A stretch of 62,244 nucleotides of DNA, from assembly GCA_023396365.1 (NCBI GenBank), contig JAEWWL010000071.1, positions 1 through 62,244 on the forward strand. The letters are read 5' to 3'. The DNA is from Methanobacteriota archaeon. GTDB lineage: Archaea > Halobacteriota > Methanomicrobia > Methanomicrobiales > Methanomicrobiaceae. A program made the translations under genes and the position numbers. Shown here one piece after another: positions 25,869 to 33,697 of this stretch; positions within the stretch are counted from its first letter, which is position 1, and each line of letters opens with the position of its first letter. A model generated the notes under the pieces. The model was not told where the DNA came from, ran no database searches, and worked only from the letters and a program-made list of their open reading frames with translations.

Positions 25869-26477
25869 TTAATTAGCGTTCATAATTTTTTTCAATGCTA
25901 ATACAGTCTCTTTTCCCTTATTTTCTGCATCTGATAGTATATCTGTTCGATTTTCAATACCTCCGTATTTATCCATTGCATTTGCAGTAATGTTTAGTGA
26001 ATAATCAAAACCGGCATCATTGAAAAAAGCCTTTAATACAGGAAAAGCAGCATCAAATACATTCTTATTGTCCTGTCCTGCCGTGGAGATGAAAATTCCT
26101 TTGTGCCTTTCCATGTGCTTCCTATCAAAAGAAAGATCTTTTTTAATGAATTTTCTCGCCCACAGATACTGTGTTCTGTCTATCAGGGCCTTCATCTCGG
26201 CTGTTATTGTCATTGAATAAATGGGTGATGCAATAACAAGTATATCCACATCATTCATTATGCTTTCAAAAACAGGTGTCAGTTCATCTTTTAATACACA
26301 TACTCCTGTTTTGTGGCATTTGTTGCATCCCTGGCAGCTTGTGTATTTTTGATTTCTAAGCTTTATCTTAACAATTTGTGCTCCCGCATCTTCGGCGCCT
26401 TTTAAAAAACTGTCAAGCAGCTTCTCGGTATTGCCGTGAATTTTTGGACTTCCGGTTATTCCCATTACCTTAATCAA
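25869..26477 (-). CDS. Iron-sulfur flavoprotein / NADPH-dependent FMN reductase family
   Basis: The 202-residue product has the flavodoxin-like FMN loop GSPKIHGNTEKLL (about residues 8-20) and the compact cysteine motif CQGCNKCHKTGVC (CX2CX2CX5C, about 48-60), which in methanogen Isf proteins holds a 4Fe-4S cluster. ASPIYSMTITAEMKALIDR and STAGQDN are also typical of the family. Isf can pass electrons from ferredoxin to oxygen or peroxide. I place the start at a TTG at 26477, one base after the preceding gene's stop and behind GGGAGAG; the longer form to 26537 would overlap that gene and add a non-family N-terminus. Confidence 0.85.
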   Translation of the reverse strand: MIKVMGITGSPKIHGNTEKLLDSFLKGAEDAGAQIVKIKLRNQKYTSCQGCNKCHKTGVCVLKDELTPVFESIMNDVDILVIASPIYSMTITAEMKALIDRTQYLWARKFIKKDLSFDRKHMERHKGIFISTAGQDNKNVFDAAFPVLKAFFNDAGFDYSLNITANAMDKYGGIENRTDILSDAENKGKETVLALKKIMNAN

Positions 26478-26478
26478 T

Positions 26479-27099
26479 TTAGCTCTCCCTAAAACTTCTG
26501 ATTTTTTTAAATATTTCCAGGGATAATTTTTCTGCACGCTCTTTTGCGTCGGGATGCATCTTTATCTCCCCTTTTTTATCCACACTGTTAATTAAAAGAT
26601 ACTCTGTGTTTTTGTCTTTTATATCGCAGAGATGAAAGAAGCATTTCATTACAGGTATAGCAGCATCAAAGACATAATCCCAGTCCTGGCCTGCAGTTGA
26701 GAGAAATACGCCCATTCGTTTGCCTGCTGTCTCCGGCGGTACTATGGATTGTTTTAATACGTATTTTATCGAGCGGAAGACCTGCATTCTGTCAATGAAT
26801 GCCTTCGCCTGCGAACACACGCTCATGCAGTATATGGGAGACGCCACAATCACAATGTCAGCATCCCTTATTTTTTCAAGAATTGCTGGCATATCATCTT
26901 TTATTACGCAGACTCCTTTTTTTTCGCAGGCATTGCATCCCCTGCATGGTTTTATATCATACTCGGAAAGTGCAATTTTCTCTACTTTTGAGTCCTTCTC
27001 TTTTGCCATAAATTCAAGGAGGTAATCCAAAAGCTCCTCTGAATTCCCGTGCCTTCTTGGACTTGATGCAAAACCCAGAACTGATATTGTCATTGTCAT
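26479..27099 (-). CDS. Iron-sulfur flavoprotein / NADPH-dependent FMN reductase family
   Basis: The 206-residue protein is a paralogue of the next gene. It has ASSPRRHGNSEELLDYLL (FMN phosphate loop, about 11-28), CRGCNACEKKGVC (CX2CX2CX5C, about 53-65), ASPIYCMSVCSQAKAFIDR and STAGQDWDYVFDA. Keeping all four cluster ligands suggests a 4Fe-4S plus FMN protein of the Isf type rather than a simple FMN reductase. It is the first of a two-gene operon, and both probably work as a hetero- or homo-oligomer, since Isf proteins oligomerise. A role in oxygen or peroxide detoxification fits the neighbours and is inference. Confidence 0.87.
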   Translation of the reverse strand: MTMTISVLGFASSPRRHGNSEELLDYLLEFMAKEKDSKVEKIALSEYDIKPCRGCNACEKKGVCVIKDDMPAILEKIRDADIVIVASPIYCMSVCSQAKAFIDRMQVFRSIKYVLKQSIVPPETAGKRMGVFLSTAGQDWDYVFDAAIPVMKCFFHLCDIKDKNTEYLLINSVDKKGEIKMHPDAKERAEKLSLEIFKKIRSFRES

Positions 27100-27264
27100 T
27101 CGCTATTTAGTAGATATTAATATAAATACATTGATGAGAGCAGATATTCTGTTAATATCCGGGAATTGTAAAAATCCAAAATTTTTTGGTATTTTTGAAG
27201 CTGTGCGTTAAATAATCATTTCATAATTATCTTCAAAAATTTTAAAAAAAGCCATGGTTAAAAG

Positions 27265-27725
27265 ATGTATGAAGATATAATAAAGAAATATCAGATGAAT
27301 AAAGACATGAAAAACAGAAAAAAGATATTATCCTGAAAATGCAGGAAATAACTGCTCAAAAACAAAAGAGAATGAATATACCTGTCCTTTCTGCAATCCT
27401 GATCCAGATTTAGGTTATTGCACAATCAAAGTTATGCTATGCAAAAAAAGATGATTTCCCGGTACTTCCCGGACATGTTCTGGTAATTCCAAAAAGACAT
27501 TTTTCATATTATTTTGACGCAGAAAAAGATGAGCGTGATTCAATGTGGGATATGGTTTCTTTATGCAGGGAAATTCTGGATGAAGAATTCCATTCTGATG
27601 GCTATAACATAATTATCAATGCCGGAGATGCTGCATGGCAGACAGTCATGCATATGCATATTCATATAATTCCACGCCGTTATGGTGACATCGCACCGGA
27701 AAAACTTCAGATATACAAAGTATAA
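27265..27725 (+). pseudogene. HIT-family nucleotide hydrolase, broken by two frameshifts in A-runs
   Basis: A histidine-triad gene can be read in three frames. Frame one starts at ATG 27265 (MYEDIIKKYQ) and shifts at the A6 run 27318-27323. The second frame then carries the zinc knuckle CPFC and IKVMLCKK, and shifts at the A7 run 27443-27449. The third frame gives DDFPVLPGHVLVIPKRHF and the catalytic HMHIHIIPRR. Removing one A from each run yields an intact 152-residue HIT protein. HIT enzymes cleave nucleotide phosphoramidates or dinucleotides. Either the gene is decayed or the sequence has two homopolymer errors; the good conservation of all three pieces suggests a recent event or error. 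Confidence 0.8.
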
Positions 27726-27863
27726 AGATAATTGATAAATCTTTTATTAAATAAATAAAAAATGAATAAAATCTATTAATAAAATAAAAATAAATTTGGA
27801 ATTGTGTTTATTCTGGTTTTGATTTAACTTTGCATGAAGCATGCGCCTGCATTTATGTTTAAT

Positions 27864-28529
27864 TTATATCTTTTTAAAGCAGAGATACCAGTCCTTGCAT
27901 TCATACCCCTGTGTTAGCCTCTCATAGGATTCCTTCTGGGTTGCAGGTGCAGGGACAATAACCTTGTCGCCCGGCTGCCAGTTGGCAGGTGTTGCAACTT
28001 TATGCTTGTCGCTGGTCTGAAATGCCTTCATAATTCTTACGATCTCGGGCATGTATCTTCCATTTGAGAGTGGATAGTATATCATTGCCCTCATCTTTCC
28101 TTCAGGGTCGATAAAAAATACCGCACGAACTGCCGCTGTTGAGCTTTGAGCCTCATGAATCATGCCGTAGAGTTTTGCTACATTCATGCTTAGGTCGGCG
28201 ATAATCGGGAATTTGATATCAACACCCATCTTTTCCTTAATGTTTCTAACCCATGCGATATGCGAGTGGACACTGTCAATTGAAAGTCCGATTAACTCTG
28301 TGTTCATCGCTTTTAATTCATCATAAATCTCTGCAAAAGCCATGAATTCGGTAGTACATACCGGTGTGAAGTCTGCGGGGTGTGAAAAAAGCACAACCCA
28401 TTTTCCTTTGTAGTCTGAAAGTTTGATAGGCCCCTGGCTAGTCACCGCCTCAAAATCCGGTGCAGGCTCGCCTATGACCGGCATTGAGCGTCTCTCACCA
28501 CATTCACAATATTCCATATCCATGCACAT
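27864..28529 (-). CDS. Peroxiredoxin, Prx6/archaeal type
   Basis: Peroxiredoxin reduces hydrogen and organic peroxides by a Cys thiol. The 221-residue protein has the peroxidatic C58 in SHPADFTPVCTTEF, and Arg in the DxxGKMRAM region, with the long C-terminal domain (YYPLSNGRYMPEIVRIMKAF) of the Prx6 group. Two further Cys in the tail (YECKDWYLCFKK, about 209-217) may act as resolving residues as in archaeal homologues. An unusual N-terminal extension, MCMDMEYCECGERRS, carries three more Cys. The ATG at 28529 is fixed by AAGAGGAG five bases upstream. It ends a leftward stress-gene run. Confidence 0.92.
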   Translation of the reverse strand: MCMDMEYCECGERRSMPVIGEPAPDFEAVTSQGPIKLSDYKGKWVVLFSHPADFTPVCTTEFMAFAEIYDELKAMNTELIGLSIDSVHSHIAWVRNIKEKMGVDIKFPIIADLSMNVAKLYGMIHEAQSSTAAVRAVFFIDPEGKMRAMIYYPLSNGRYMPEIVRIMKAFQTSDKHKVATPANWQPGDKVIVPAPATQKESYERLTQGYECKDWYLCFKKI

Positions 28530-28556
28530 TTCAACTCCTCTTACTGGTTTGAGGAT

Positions 28557-28898
28557 TTATTTGTAAGCTTCCTCAAGCTTTGTTTTTCCATACACATACG
28601 CCGGCATTCCGGCGAGGAGAAATGCGACACGAAGTCCTTCTTCTATCTCCTCTTTTTTTATGCCGAGATTTTTTGCCCCTGCAATCTGGGCGTATACTGC
28701 ATGCTCATCACGAAGCGATGCGGCAATTGCGATTGCAATTATTTTTTTCTGCTGGCGTGTCAGTGCACCATCGTCCCAGACAAGATTATCAAATGCAAGA
28801 ATTTTTTCATGCATTAAGGGATCGGTTTTTTCCAGTTTTTTAAAGATTTCAGGTACTTTTCCTATGTTTTTTCCAAGTTTATCCATTTCGCTGCACAT
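28557..28898 (-). CDS. Carboxymuconolactone decarboxylase/AhpD-like protein lacking the redox cysteines
   Basis: The 113-residue all-helical protein belongs to the CMD/AhpD family: WDDGALTRQQKKIIAIAIAASL (about residues 41-62), AQIAGAKNLGIKKEEIEEGL and LLAGMPAYVYGK. Redox-active AhpD members carry CxxC about four residues before a His; here the stretch is AASLRDEHAVYAQ, with the His kept but no Cys. It therefore cannot work as a thiol peroxidase of the AhpD kind, though decarboxylase-like or chaperone roles remain possible. It lies between the desulforedoxin gene (6 bp) and peroxiredoxin (27 bp), and is probably in the same operon. Confidence 0.85.
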   Translation of the reverse strand: MCSEMDKLGKNIGKVPEIFKKLEKTDPLMHEKILAFDNLVWDDGALTRQQKKIIAIAIAASLRDEHAVYAQIAGAKNLGIKKEEIEEGLRVAFLLAGMPAYVYGKTKLEEAYK

Positions 28899-28904
28899 TT
28901 TTTT

Positions 28905-29033
28905 TCACTTCTCCTCTAAAGCCATAGGTTCGCCGCAGCATACAAGCTCGCCGCCTCCGGCTTCTTTTACTTCAACAACGTTTCCGCAGATTTCACAGAC
29001 GAATATTTCGCCTTCTTCTTTTACGTTAACCAA
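28905..29033 (-). CDS. Desulforedoxin-like iron protein, 42 residues
   Basis: A short gene begins at a TTG at 29033, five bases after GAGGTG, and ends at 28905. The product contains FVCEICGNVVEV and GGGELVCCGEPMALEEK: C-x2-C followed by a CC pair, with the tail PM-x-L-E-E, the hallmark of desulforedoxin and of the N-terminal domain of desulfoferrodoxin. Four Cys would bind one iron. In anaerobes these small proteins pass electrons to superoxide reductase or rubrerythrin; no superoxide reductase domain is fused here. It is followed 6 bp later by the AhpD-like gene. Its place among peroxidase genes suggests an oxidative-stress role. Confidence 0.85.
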   Translation of the reverse strand: MVNVKEEGEIFVCEICGNVVEVKEAGGGELVCCGEPMALEEK

Positions 29034-29069
29034 AATTACACCTCTTCATTTTAGAAAAAGATAAAATTT

Positions 29070-29288
29070 TTATCTTTTTGGAGGAAGCTTTGCATCTTCC
29101 GGTGTTTTAATATCAGTTCTTATATGAGTGATTGGAAAGCAGTTGTACATTTCGCAAGCACATGCAGGGCATTTTCTTAAATCCTGCTGGGAATCGTTTA
29201 TTTCAAATTCAAGACCGCAGTCTACGCAGACATATTTTCCTTTGCCTACTTTATCTCCGGCCTTAACCTTTTTTGGTGTTTCACTCAT
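29070..29288 (-). CDS. Zinc-ribbon/rubredoxin-like small protein
   Basis: The 72-residue protein has AGDKVGKGKYVCVDCGLEF (about residues 9-27), then CPACACEMYNCFP (about 40-52), that is two CxxC knuckles plus one extra Cys, a zinc ribbon or rubredoxin-like site. The N-terminal motif GDKVGKGxYxC resembles the zinc-ribbon protein family found with oxidative-stress genes. The ATG at 29288 follows AAGGTGA; the GTG at 29300 would start within that site. It heads a leftward run with desulforedoxin, AhpD-like and peroxiredoxin genes, and may also be an electron carrier. Confidence 0.75.
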   Translation of the reverse strand: MSETPKKVKAGDKVGKGKYVCVDCGLEFEINDSQQDLRKCPACACEMYNCFPITHIRTDIKTPEDAKLPPKR

Positions 29289-29437
29289 TTTGGTTTTCAC
29301 CTTAGCCTTTCATTACTACTGCATCTATTTATTTGTTTTGAATGAGTCAGTATCATAAAAATTAAATCCTTGTCATTCATTTCGGTTTTTAAAAAACGGG
29401 AAAATTTAAATCCTCAAAGTTCTGATAAAGAATAATT

Positions 29438-30049
29438 ATGACAGCCCAGATTATTGCGCTTATGGGAAGCCCTGTTCCTGACGGCAATACAGCAAAACTT
29501 TTGGAAAAGGCAATTTCCGGAGCAAAAGACGCCGGATGCAGTGTTGTCCGGGTAGATGTTCCTGCTCTAAAATTTTCGTCATGCATGGAGTATTTCTACT
29601 GTGAAAAAAACGAAGGCTGTATGATAAATGATGAGTTTACTCCGTTTTTAAAGAGGTTTAAATCAGCAGACGGATTTATTGTGGCAGCACCGGTTATGAC
29701 TATGGGAATTCCTGGTGCACTCAAATCCTTTATTGACAGATTTCAGGTTTTTTTCATGGCTAAGTATGTGCGTCATGAGCCGATGATCACAAAAGAGCAG
29801 AAAAAATGGAGAAAAACTCTTCTCTTATCCATTGGCGGGATGAACATTCCAAATGACTTTGATGGTGTAAAGCTTACAATAGATGCTTTCTGCGATATTA
29901 TCGATGCACCTCTTTTTGAGAGTGTTCTTCAAAATGACATGGATTCCATAAAAGATATTGAAACCCGGCCTGCTGTCATGGAGGCAGCTTACAAAAAGTC
30001 ATTTGATATGTGTACAAAAATTATTGAAGACAAGAAAAAGCATTCCTAA
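29438..30049 (+). CDS. Flavodoxin-fold FMN reductase family protein with degenerate cluster motif
   Basis: The 203-residue protein starts TAQIIALMGSPVPDGNTAKLLEK, giving the FMN loop GSPVPDGNTA, followed by APVMTMGIPGALKSFIDRF and LSIGGMNIPNDFDG. It is related to the Isf genes at 25.9-27.1 kb, but its cysteine motif reads CMEYFYCEKNEGC, with the second Cys of CX2CX2CX5C replaced by Tyr. Three Cys alone are unlikely to hold a standard 4Fe-4S cluster, so it may work with FMN only. It is divergent from the zinc-ribbon gene, so the two could share control. Probably an NAD(P)H- or ferredoxin-linked flavin reductase. Confidence 0.82.
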   Translation: MTAQIIALMGSPVPDGNTAKLLEKAISGAKDAGCSVVRVDVPALKFSSCMEYFYCEKNEGCMINDEFTPFLKRFKSADGFIVAAPVMTMGIPGALKSFIDRFQVFFMAKYVRHEPMITKEQKKWRKTLLLSIGGMNIPNDFDGVKLTIDAFCDIIDAPLFESVLQNDMDSIKDIETRPAVMEAAYKKSFDMCTKIIEDKKKHS

Positions 30050-30127
30050 TTCTCTTTAAAAATAAAGAATTCAGAAAGTTAAGTCAGTAATAAATTCAAA
30101 TTGCAATTCAGATTAAAAAAAGCAAAT

Positions 30128-30787
30128 CTAAATAAAACCTCTTTTCTTAAAGCTTACAAATCCGCGGTTAGATATAACAAGATGATCCAAAACCTCAATG
30201 CCTAAAATTTCTCCTGATTCGCACAGCCTCCTTGTAATTTCTAAGTCCTGTGCGGAAGGTTCGGGATTTCCTGAGGGATGATTGTGGACGAATATTACAG
30301 ATGCACATCTGTCTGTTATGGCATCGGCAAAGACTTCCCGGGGATGCACAGGACTGTGGTTTAAAATTCCTTTTGTTATTATACGGTTTTTTATAATTTC
30401 ACCTGCGCCGTTGAGCGTAATGCAGACAAAGTATTCCTGAGTCTTGGTTTTTATGTAATCGACAAGGGGTAAAACGTCTTCGGGGCAAGTGATTTTAATT
30501 ATTTTATTATCTGAATATCTTCTTGACAGTTCAAATGCAGCAATAATCTGTGATGCCTTTGAAATTCCCATTCCTTCTACTTCTAAAAGATCGCAAAATT
30601 TTGGTTTTCCCTCAGTTTCGTCAAGAATTTTTTCTATATCAGCAGATATCTGGTTTACGTCCCTTCCAGGTATTCCCCTTCCAATAATAGCGGCAATAAG
30701 CTCCCTGTTTTTTAAGCTTTCCGCACCCAGCCTTTCTATTTTTTCACGAGGCCTGTCCTCTGCCCTTGTATCTCTTATTTTTTTCAT
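30128..30787 (-). CDS. radC: RadC-like JAB-domain protein
   Basis: The 219-residue product has the RadC layout: an N-terminal helix-hairpin-helix (about residues 30-75, GIPGRDVNQI and EVEGMGISKASQIIAAFEL) and a JAB/MPN domain from about 95. The JAMM zinc motif EVFADAI with HNHPSGNPEPSAQD (about 172-185) is intact. RadC is named for DNA repair but its real biochemical role is unclear; in bacteria it is linked with recombination and competence. The gene stands alone, convergent with the flavin reductase gene and divergent from acetyl-CoA synthetase. Confidence 0.9.
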   Translation of the reverse strand: MKKIRDTRAEDRPREKIERLGAESLKNRELIAAIIGRGIPGRDVNQISADIEKILDETEGKPKFCDLLEVEGMGISKASQIIAAFELSRRYSDNKIIKITCPEDVLPLVDYIKTKTQEYFVCITLNGAGEIIKNRIITKGILNHSPVHPREVFADAITDRCASVIFVHNHPSGNPEPSAQDLEITRRLCESGEILGIEVLDHLVISNRGFVSFKKRGFI

Positions 30788-30892
30788 AGCTCTGCAAATA
30801 TATCTCTGATTCCCTGTTTGACGTTATCAATTACATGATTTATAGATTTACCGCTTTTGAATCCTTAAGTAACATGATGGTTTAATCCTGTC

Positions 30893-30934
30893 GTCGGCAT
30901 TTGCCGAAAGGCAATTCGACCGTAAACTATATAA
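30893..30934 (+). promoter_or_regulatory. Promoter of acetyl-CoA synthetase with an imperfect dyad upstream of box A
   Basis: CTATATAA (30927-30934) is a strong box A. Directly before it, GTCG (30893-30896) and CGAC (30917-30920) flank TTGCC-GAAA-GGCAA (30901-30914), giving a composite inverted repeat that ends 6 bp before the box. The site would suit an activator or repressor next to the TFB recognition element. GGAGGT follows at 30966-30971, before the ATG at 30982. Confidence 0.5.
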
Positions 30935-30981
30935 TTCTTAATGATTAATAGTGTAGAAAAGCCCGGAGGTAGGGCAAAGAG

Positions 30982-32868
30982 ATGACTGAAGAAATTCATA
31001 AAATGGAGACTCCGGTTTATGTTCCGGACCCCTCTTATCGTGATTACAGGTGGATGGGGGACTATGAAACGGTTTACCGTGAGTCTGTCGAAAATCCCGA
31101 AAAGTTCTGGGAAGGCATAGCCGGGGAGCTTGAATGGGACAGAAAGTGGGACAGCGTTCTTGAATGGAATTACCCTGATGCAAAGTGGTTTTCAGGCGCT
31201 AAATTAAACATCACGAAAAACTGTCTTGACCGGCATGTTCTAAACAGCAGAAAAAACAAGGTTGCTCTGATCTGGAAAGGGGATGATGGAACTGAGAGAA
31301 TTTTTACATACCGCCAGCTTTTTCGTGAGGTAATGCAGTTTGCAAACGGACTTAAAAAACTTGGCATAAAAAAAGGTGACCGCATCTGCTTTTACATGCC
31401 TTTTGTTCCGGAGCATATAATCGCGATTTTGGCATGCGCAAGAATCGGCGCAGTACACACAATTGTATACGCAGGATTTGGATCGGAGTCGCTTCACCAG
31501 AGGATTGTTGACTCCCAGGCAAAGCTTGTGATAACAGCCGATGTAAGCATGAGGCGCGGAAAAAGAATCGACTTAAAGGGAATTGTAGATGAAGCAATTG
31601 TAAACGCACCTTCCGTTGAGAGAATAATTGTCTACAGGCGGACTAAGCCTGAAATAGAGCTTTATGCTGAGATGGAGCTTGACTATTATTCCTTAATCGA
31701 AGGAGAAAGCTTCCACTGCGACCCCGAAATAATGGATGCTGAAGATCCGCTCTTCATTCTTTATACAAGCGGCACCACCGGAGCACCAAAAGGCATTATG
31801 CATACCTGCGGAGGATACATGGTCGGCACATATTATACATCCAAGTACATATTCGACATCAAGGACTCGGATGTATACTGGTGCACAGCAGATCCCGGGT
31901 GGATTACGGGGCACAGCTATGTAGTCTACGGGCCGCTTGCAGCGGGTGCGACGATACTTTTCTCTGAAACTACTCCGGATTATCCTGACCTCGGTGTGTG
32001 GTGGGAGATGATAGAGGACTTTGGAGTTACTATCATGTACACTGCACCGACAGCTATCAGGATGTTCATGAAGTTCGGTGATTCCTGGCCAAACAAGTAC
32101 AACCTTGAAAGCTTAAGGATACTGGGCTCTGTCGGGGAGCCTTTGAATCCTGAAGCATTTGAGTGGTTCCACCGGGTAATCGGCAAGGGAAAGCTTCCTG
32201 TTGTTGATACCTGGTGGCAGACCGAAACCGGAATGCACATGATAACAACGGTTGTCGGAGAGCCGATGAAGCCGGGATTTGTGGGAAAACCTATCCCGGG
32301 AATTGTTGCGGATATTGTTGACAAGGAAGGAAATCCTGTCCCCCCGGGTGTTAACGGAAAACTTGTGATAAAAACCCCCTGGCCGTCCATGATGAGGGGA
32401 GTATGGAACAACAGGGCAAGATATGAGCATTACTGGAATGATATTCCGGGATGCTACACCGTAGGGGATATGGCAGTAAAAGATAAGGATGGCTATATAA
32501 TGATTATAGGGCGTTCCGATGACATTATAATCGTCTCAGGCCACAACATTGGATCAGCTGAGGTTGAGTCTGCACTTGTTGAGCATAAGGCGGTTGCAGA
32601 GGCGGCAGTTATTGGTGTGCCAGATGATCTGAAAGGAAATCTTATAGTTGCGCATGTAATACTTACTGAGGGCTTCAAACCTTCAGAAAAACTTGAAAAT
32701 GAGTTAAAATATCATGTCAGGATGACCCTTGGCCCCATTTCAATGCCTTCTGATATAAGGTTTGCTGAAAGCCTTCCAAAGACAAGAAGCGGAAAAATTA
32801 TGAGACGTGTTTTAAGGGCAAAGGAGATGGGCCTGGACCCGGGTGATCTCTCAACACTGGAGGACTGA
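30982..32868 (+). CDS. acs: Acetyl-CoA synthetase, AMP-forming
   Basis: This enzyme converts acetate, ATP and CoA into acetyl-CoA, AMP and PPi. The 628-residue protein has an N-terminal Acs helix region, the P-loop YTSGTTGAPKG (about 259-269), DTWWQTETG (about 411-419), YTVGDMAVKDKDGYIMIIGR with the hinge Asp, and PKTRSGKIMRR near 608-618 containing the catalytic Lys that acetylation can inactivate. Non-acetoclastic methanogens use it to assimilate acetate carbon. Together with the porCDAB genes at 58-61 kb it gives acetate to pyruvate. It stands alone behind a strong promoter. Confidence 0.94.
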   Translation: MTEEIHKMETPVYVPDPSYRDYRWMGDYETVYRESVENPEKFWEGIAGELEWDRKWDSVLEWNYPDAKWFSGAKLNITKNCLDRHVLNSRKNKVALIWKGDDGTERIFTYRQLFREVMQFANGLKKLGIKKGDRICFYMPFVPEHIIAILACARIGAVHTIVYAGFGSESLHQRIVDSQAKLVITADVSMRRGKRIDLKGIVDEAIVNAPSVERIIVYRRTKPEIELYAEMELDYYSLIEGESFHCDPEIMDAEDPLFILYTSGTTGAPKGIMHTCGGYMVGTYYTSKYIFDIKDSDVYWCTADPGWITGHSYVVYGPLAAGATILFSETTPDYPDLGVWWEMIEDFGVTIMYTAPTAIRMFMKFGDSWPNKYNLESLRILGSVGEPLNPEAFEWFHRVIGKGKLPVVDTWWQTETGMHMITTVVGEPMKPGFVGKPIPGIVADIVDKEGNPVPPGVNGKLVIKTPWPSMMRGVWNNRARYEHYWNDIPGCYTVGDMAVKDKDGYIMIIGRSDDIIIVSGHNIGSAEVESALVEHKAVAEAAVIGVPDDLKGNLIVAHVILTEGFKPSEKLENELKYHVRMTLGPISMPSDIRFAESLPKTRSGKIMRRVLRAKEMGLDPGDLSTLED

Positions 32869-33080
32869 AGAAAAAAATCCGGAATAAATATACAACAGAA
32901 TATTGCATAAGACGGGTTTTTAGTTAAATCACTAATTCATAACTTCAGATGAAGTTAATTAAACCTCATTTTTTATGGTCTATTTATGCTCTGATAGAAT
33001 TATTTTTCATGTATTTTATGCACAATCTTTAAGAAAAGTGGTTTTTCCAAAAACCAAAAAAGCAATTACCAGGTAAAATC

Positions 33081-33126
33081 ATTTATAGCATAAAAAGAAT
33101 TATTTTCTTAGAACTAAAAAAAGGAG
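33081..33126 (+). promoter_or_regulatory. Rubrerythrin promoter and ribosome binding site
   Basis: ATTTATAGC (33081-33089) is a box A candidate; a start about 25 bp later gives a leader of roughly 20 bases. AGGAG at 33122-33126 lies six bases before the ATG at 33133. I see no clear operator dyad. Confidence 0.5.
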
Positions 33127-33132
33127 AATATT

Positions 33133-33633
33133 ATGACGACAATGGATAATGCTAAAGAAGCCTTTGCAGGAGAATCGCAGGCAAACCGCAAGTATACCAG
33201 TTTTTCTGAGAAAGCTGCCGCAGAAGGGTTTTCAAATGTTTCAAAACTTTTTAAGGCCGCAGCGGAGGCTGAAGCAATTCATGCAAAGAGGCTTTTGTTT
33301 GTGATGCAGAAAGTTGGGACAACCGAGGAGAACTTAAAAGGTGCATTTGCTGGTGAAACAGAAGAGTATGAGAAGATGTATCCGTCCTTTGTCAAAGGAG
33401 CAGAGGAAGAGGGGCAAAACGAGGCAAAGACTGTTTTCACTCATGCAATGAAGGCGGAAGAGGTTCATGCAGACAGATATAAAAGAGCATTCGAGGCAGT
33501 ATCCAAAGGAGATGACCTCGCCGTCAAAAAGATATACTTATGCCCGGTATGCGGAAACATCGAGTTTGATGAAATTCCGGCGCAGTGCCCTATATGTGGT
33601 GTTCCTGCAAGAATGTTTAAGGAAGTTGAATAA
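33133..33633 (+). CDS. rbr: Rubrerythrin
   Basis: Rubrerythrin reduces hydrogen peroxide to water at a di-iron centre fed by a rubredoxin-type iron. In this 166-residue protein the ferritin-like bundle (residues 1-128) carries the Glu/His ligands in AFAGESQANRKY, EAEAIHAKR, FAGETEEYEKMYP and KAEEVHADRY. The C-terminal rubredoxin-like domain has LCPVCGN and CPICGVP (about 136-156). All ligands are present. Length is slightly short for the family (about 190), as in many methanogens. It is 64 bp before the thioredoxin reductase fusion, which has its own promoter. Confidence 0.95.
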   Translation: MTTMDNAKEAFAGESQANRKYTSFSEKAAAEGFSNVSKLFKAAAEAEAIHAKRLLFVMQKVGTTEENLKGAFAGETEEYEKMYPSFVKGAEEEGQNEAKTVFTHAMKAEEVHADRYKRAFEAVSKGDDLAVKKIYLCPVCGNIEFDEIPAQCPICGVPARMFKEVE

Positions 33634-33697
33634 AAAATCTTTTTTTCGTATATTTTTGGACGACATTTAAATAATATCATAAATGATAGCAGTAGTT

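Noticed and set aside
27265..27725. Programmed frameshifting to explain the HIT gene
   Set aside because: Two separate shifts in one short gene, both in plain A-runs without stimulatory structures, fit mutation or sequencing error better.
30893..30920. Riboswitch or leader RNA before acetyl-CoA synthetase
   Set aside because: The stem lies upstream of box A, so it would not be in the transcript; treated as a DNA operator instead.
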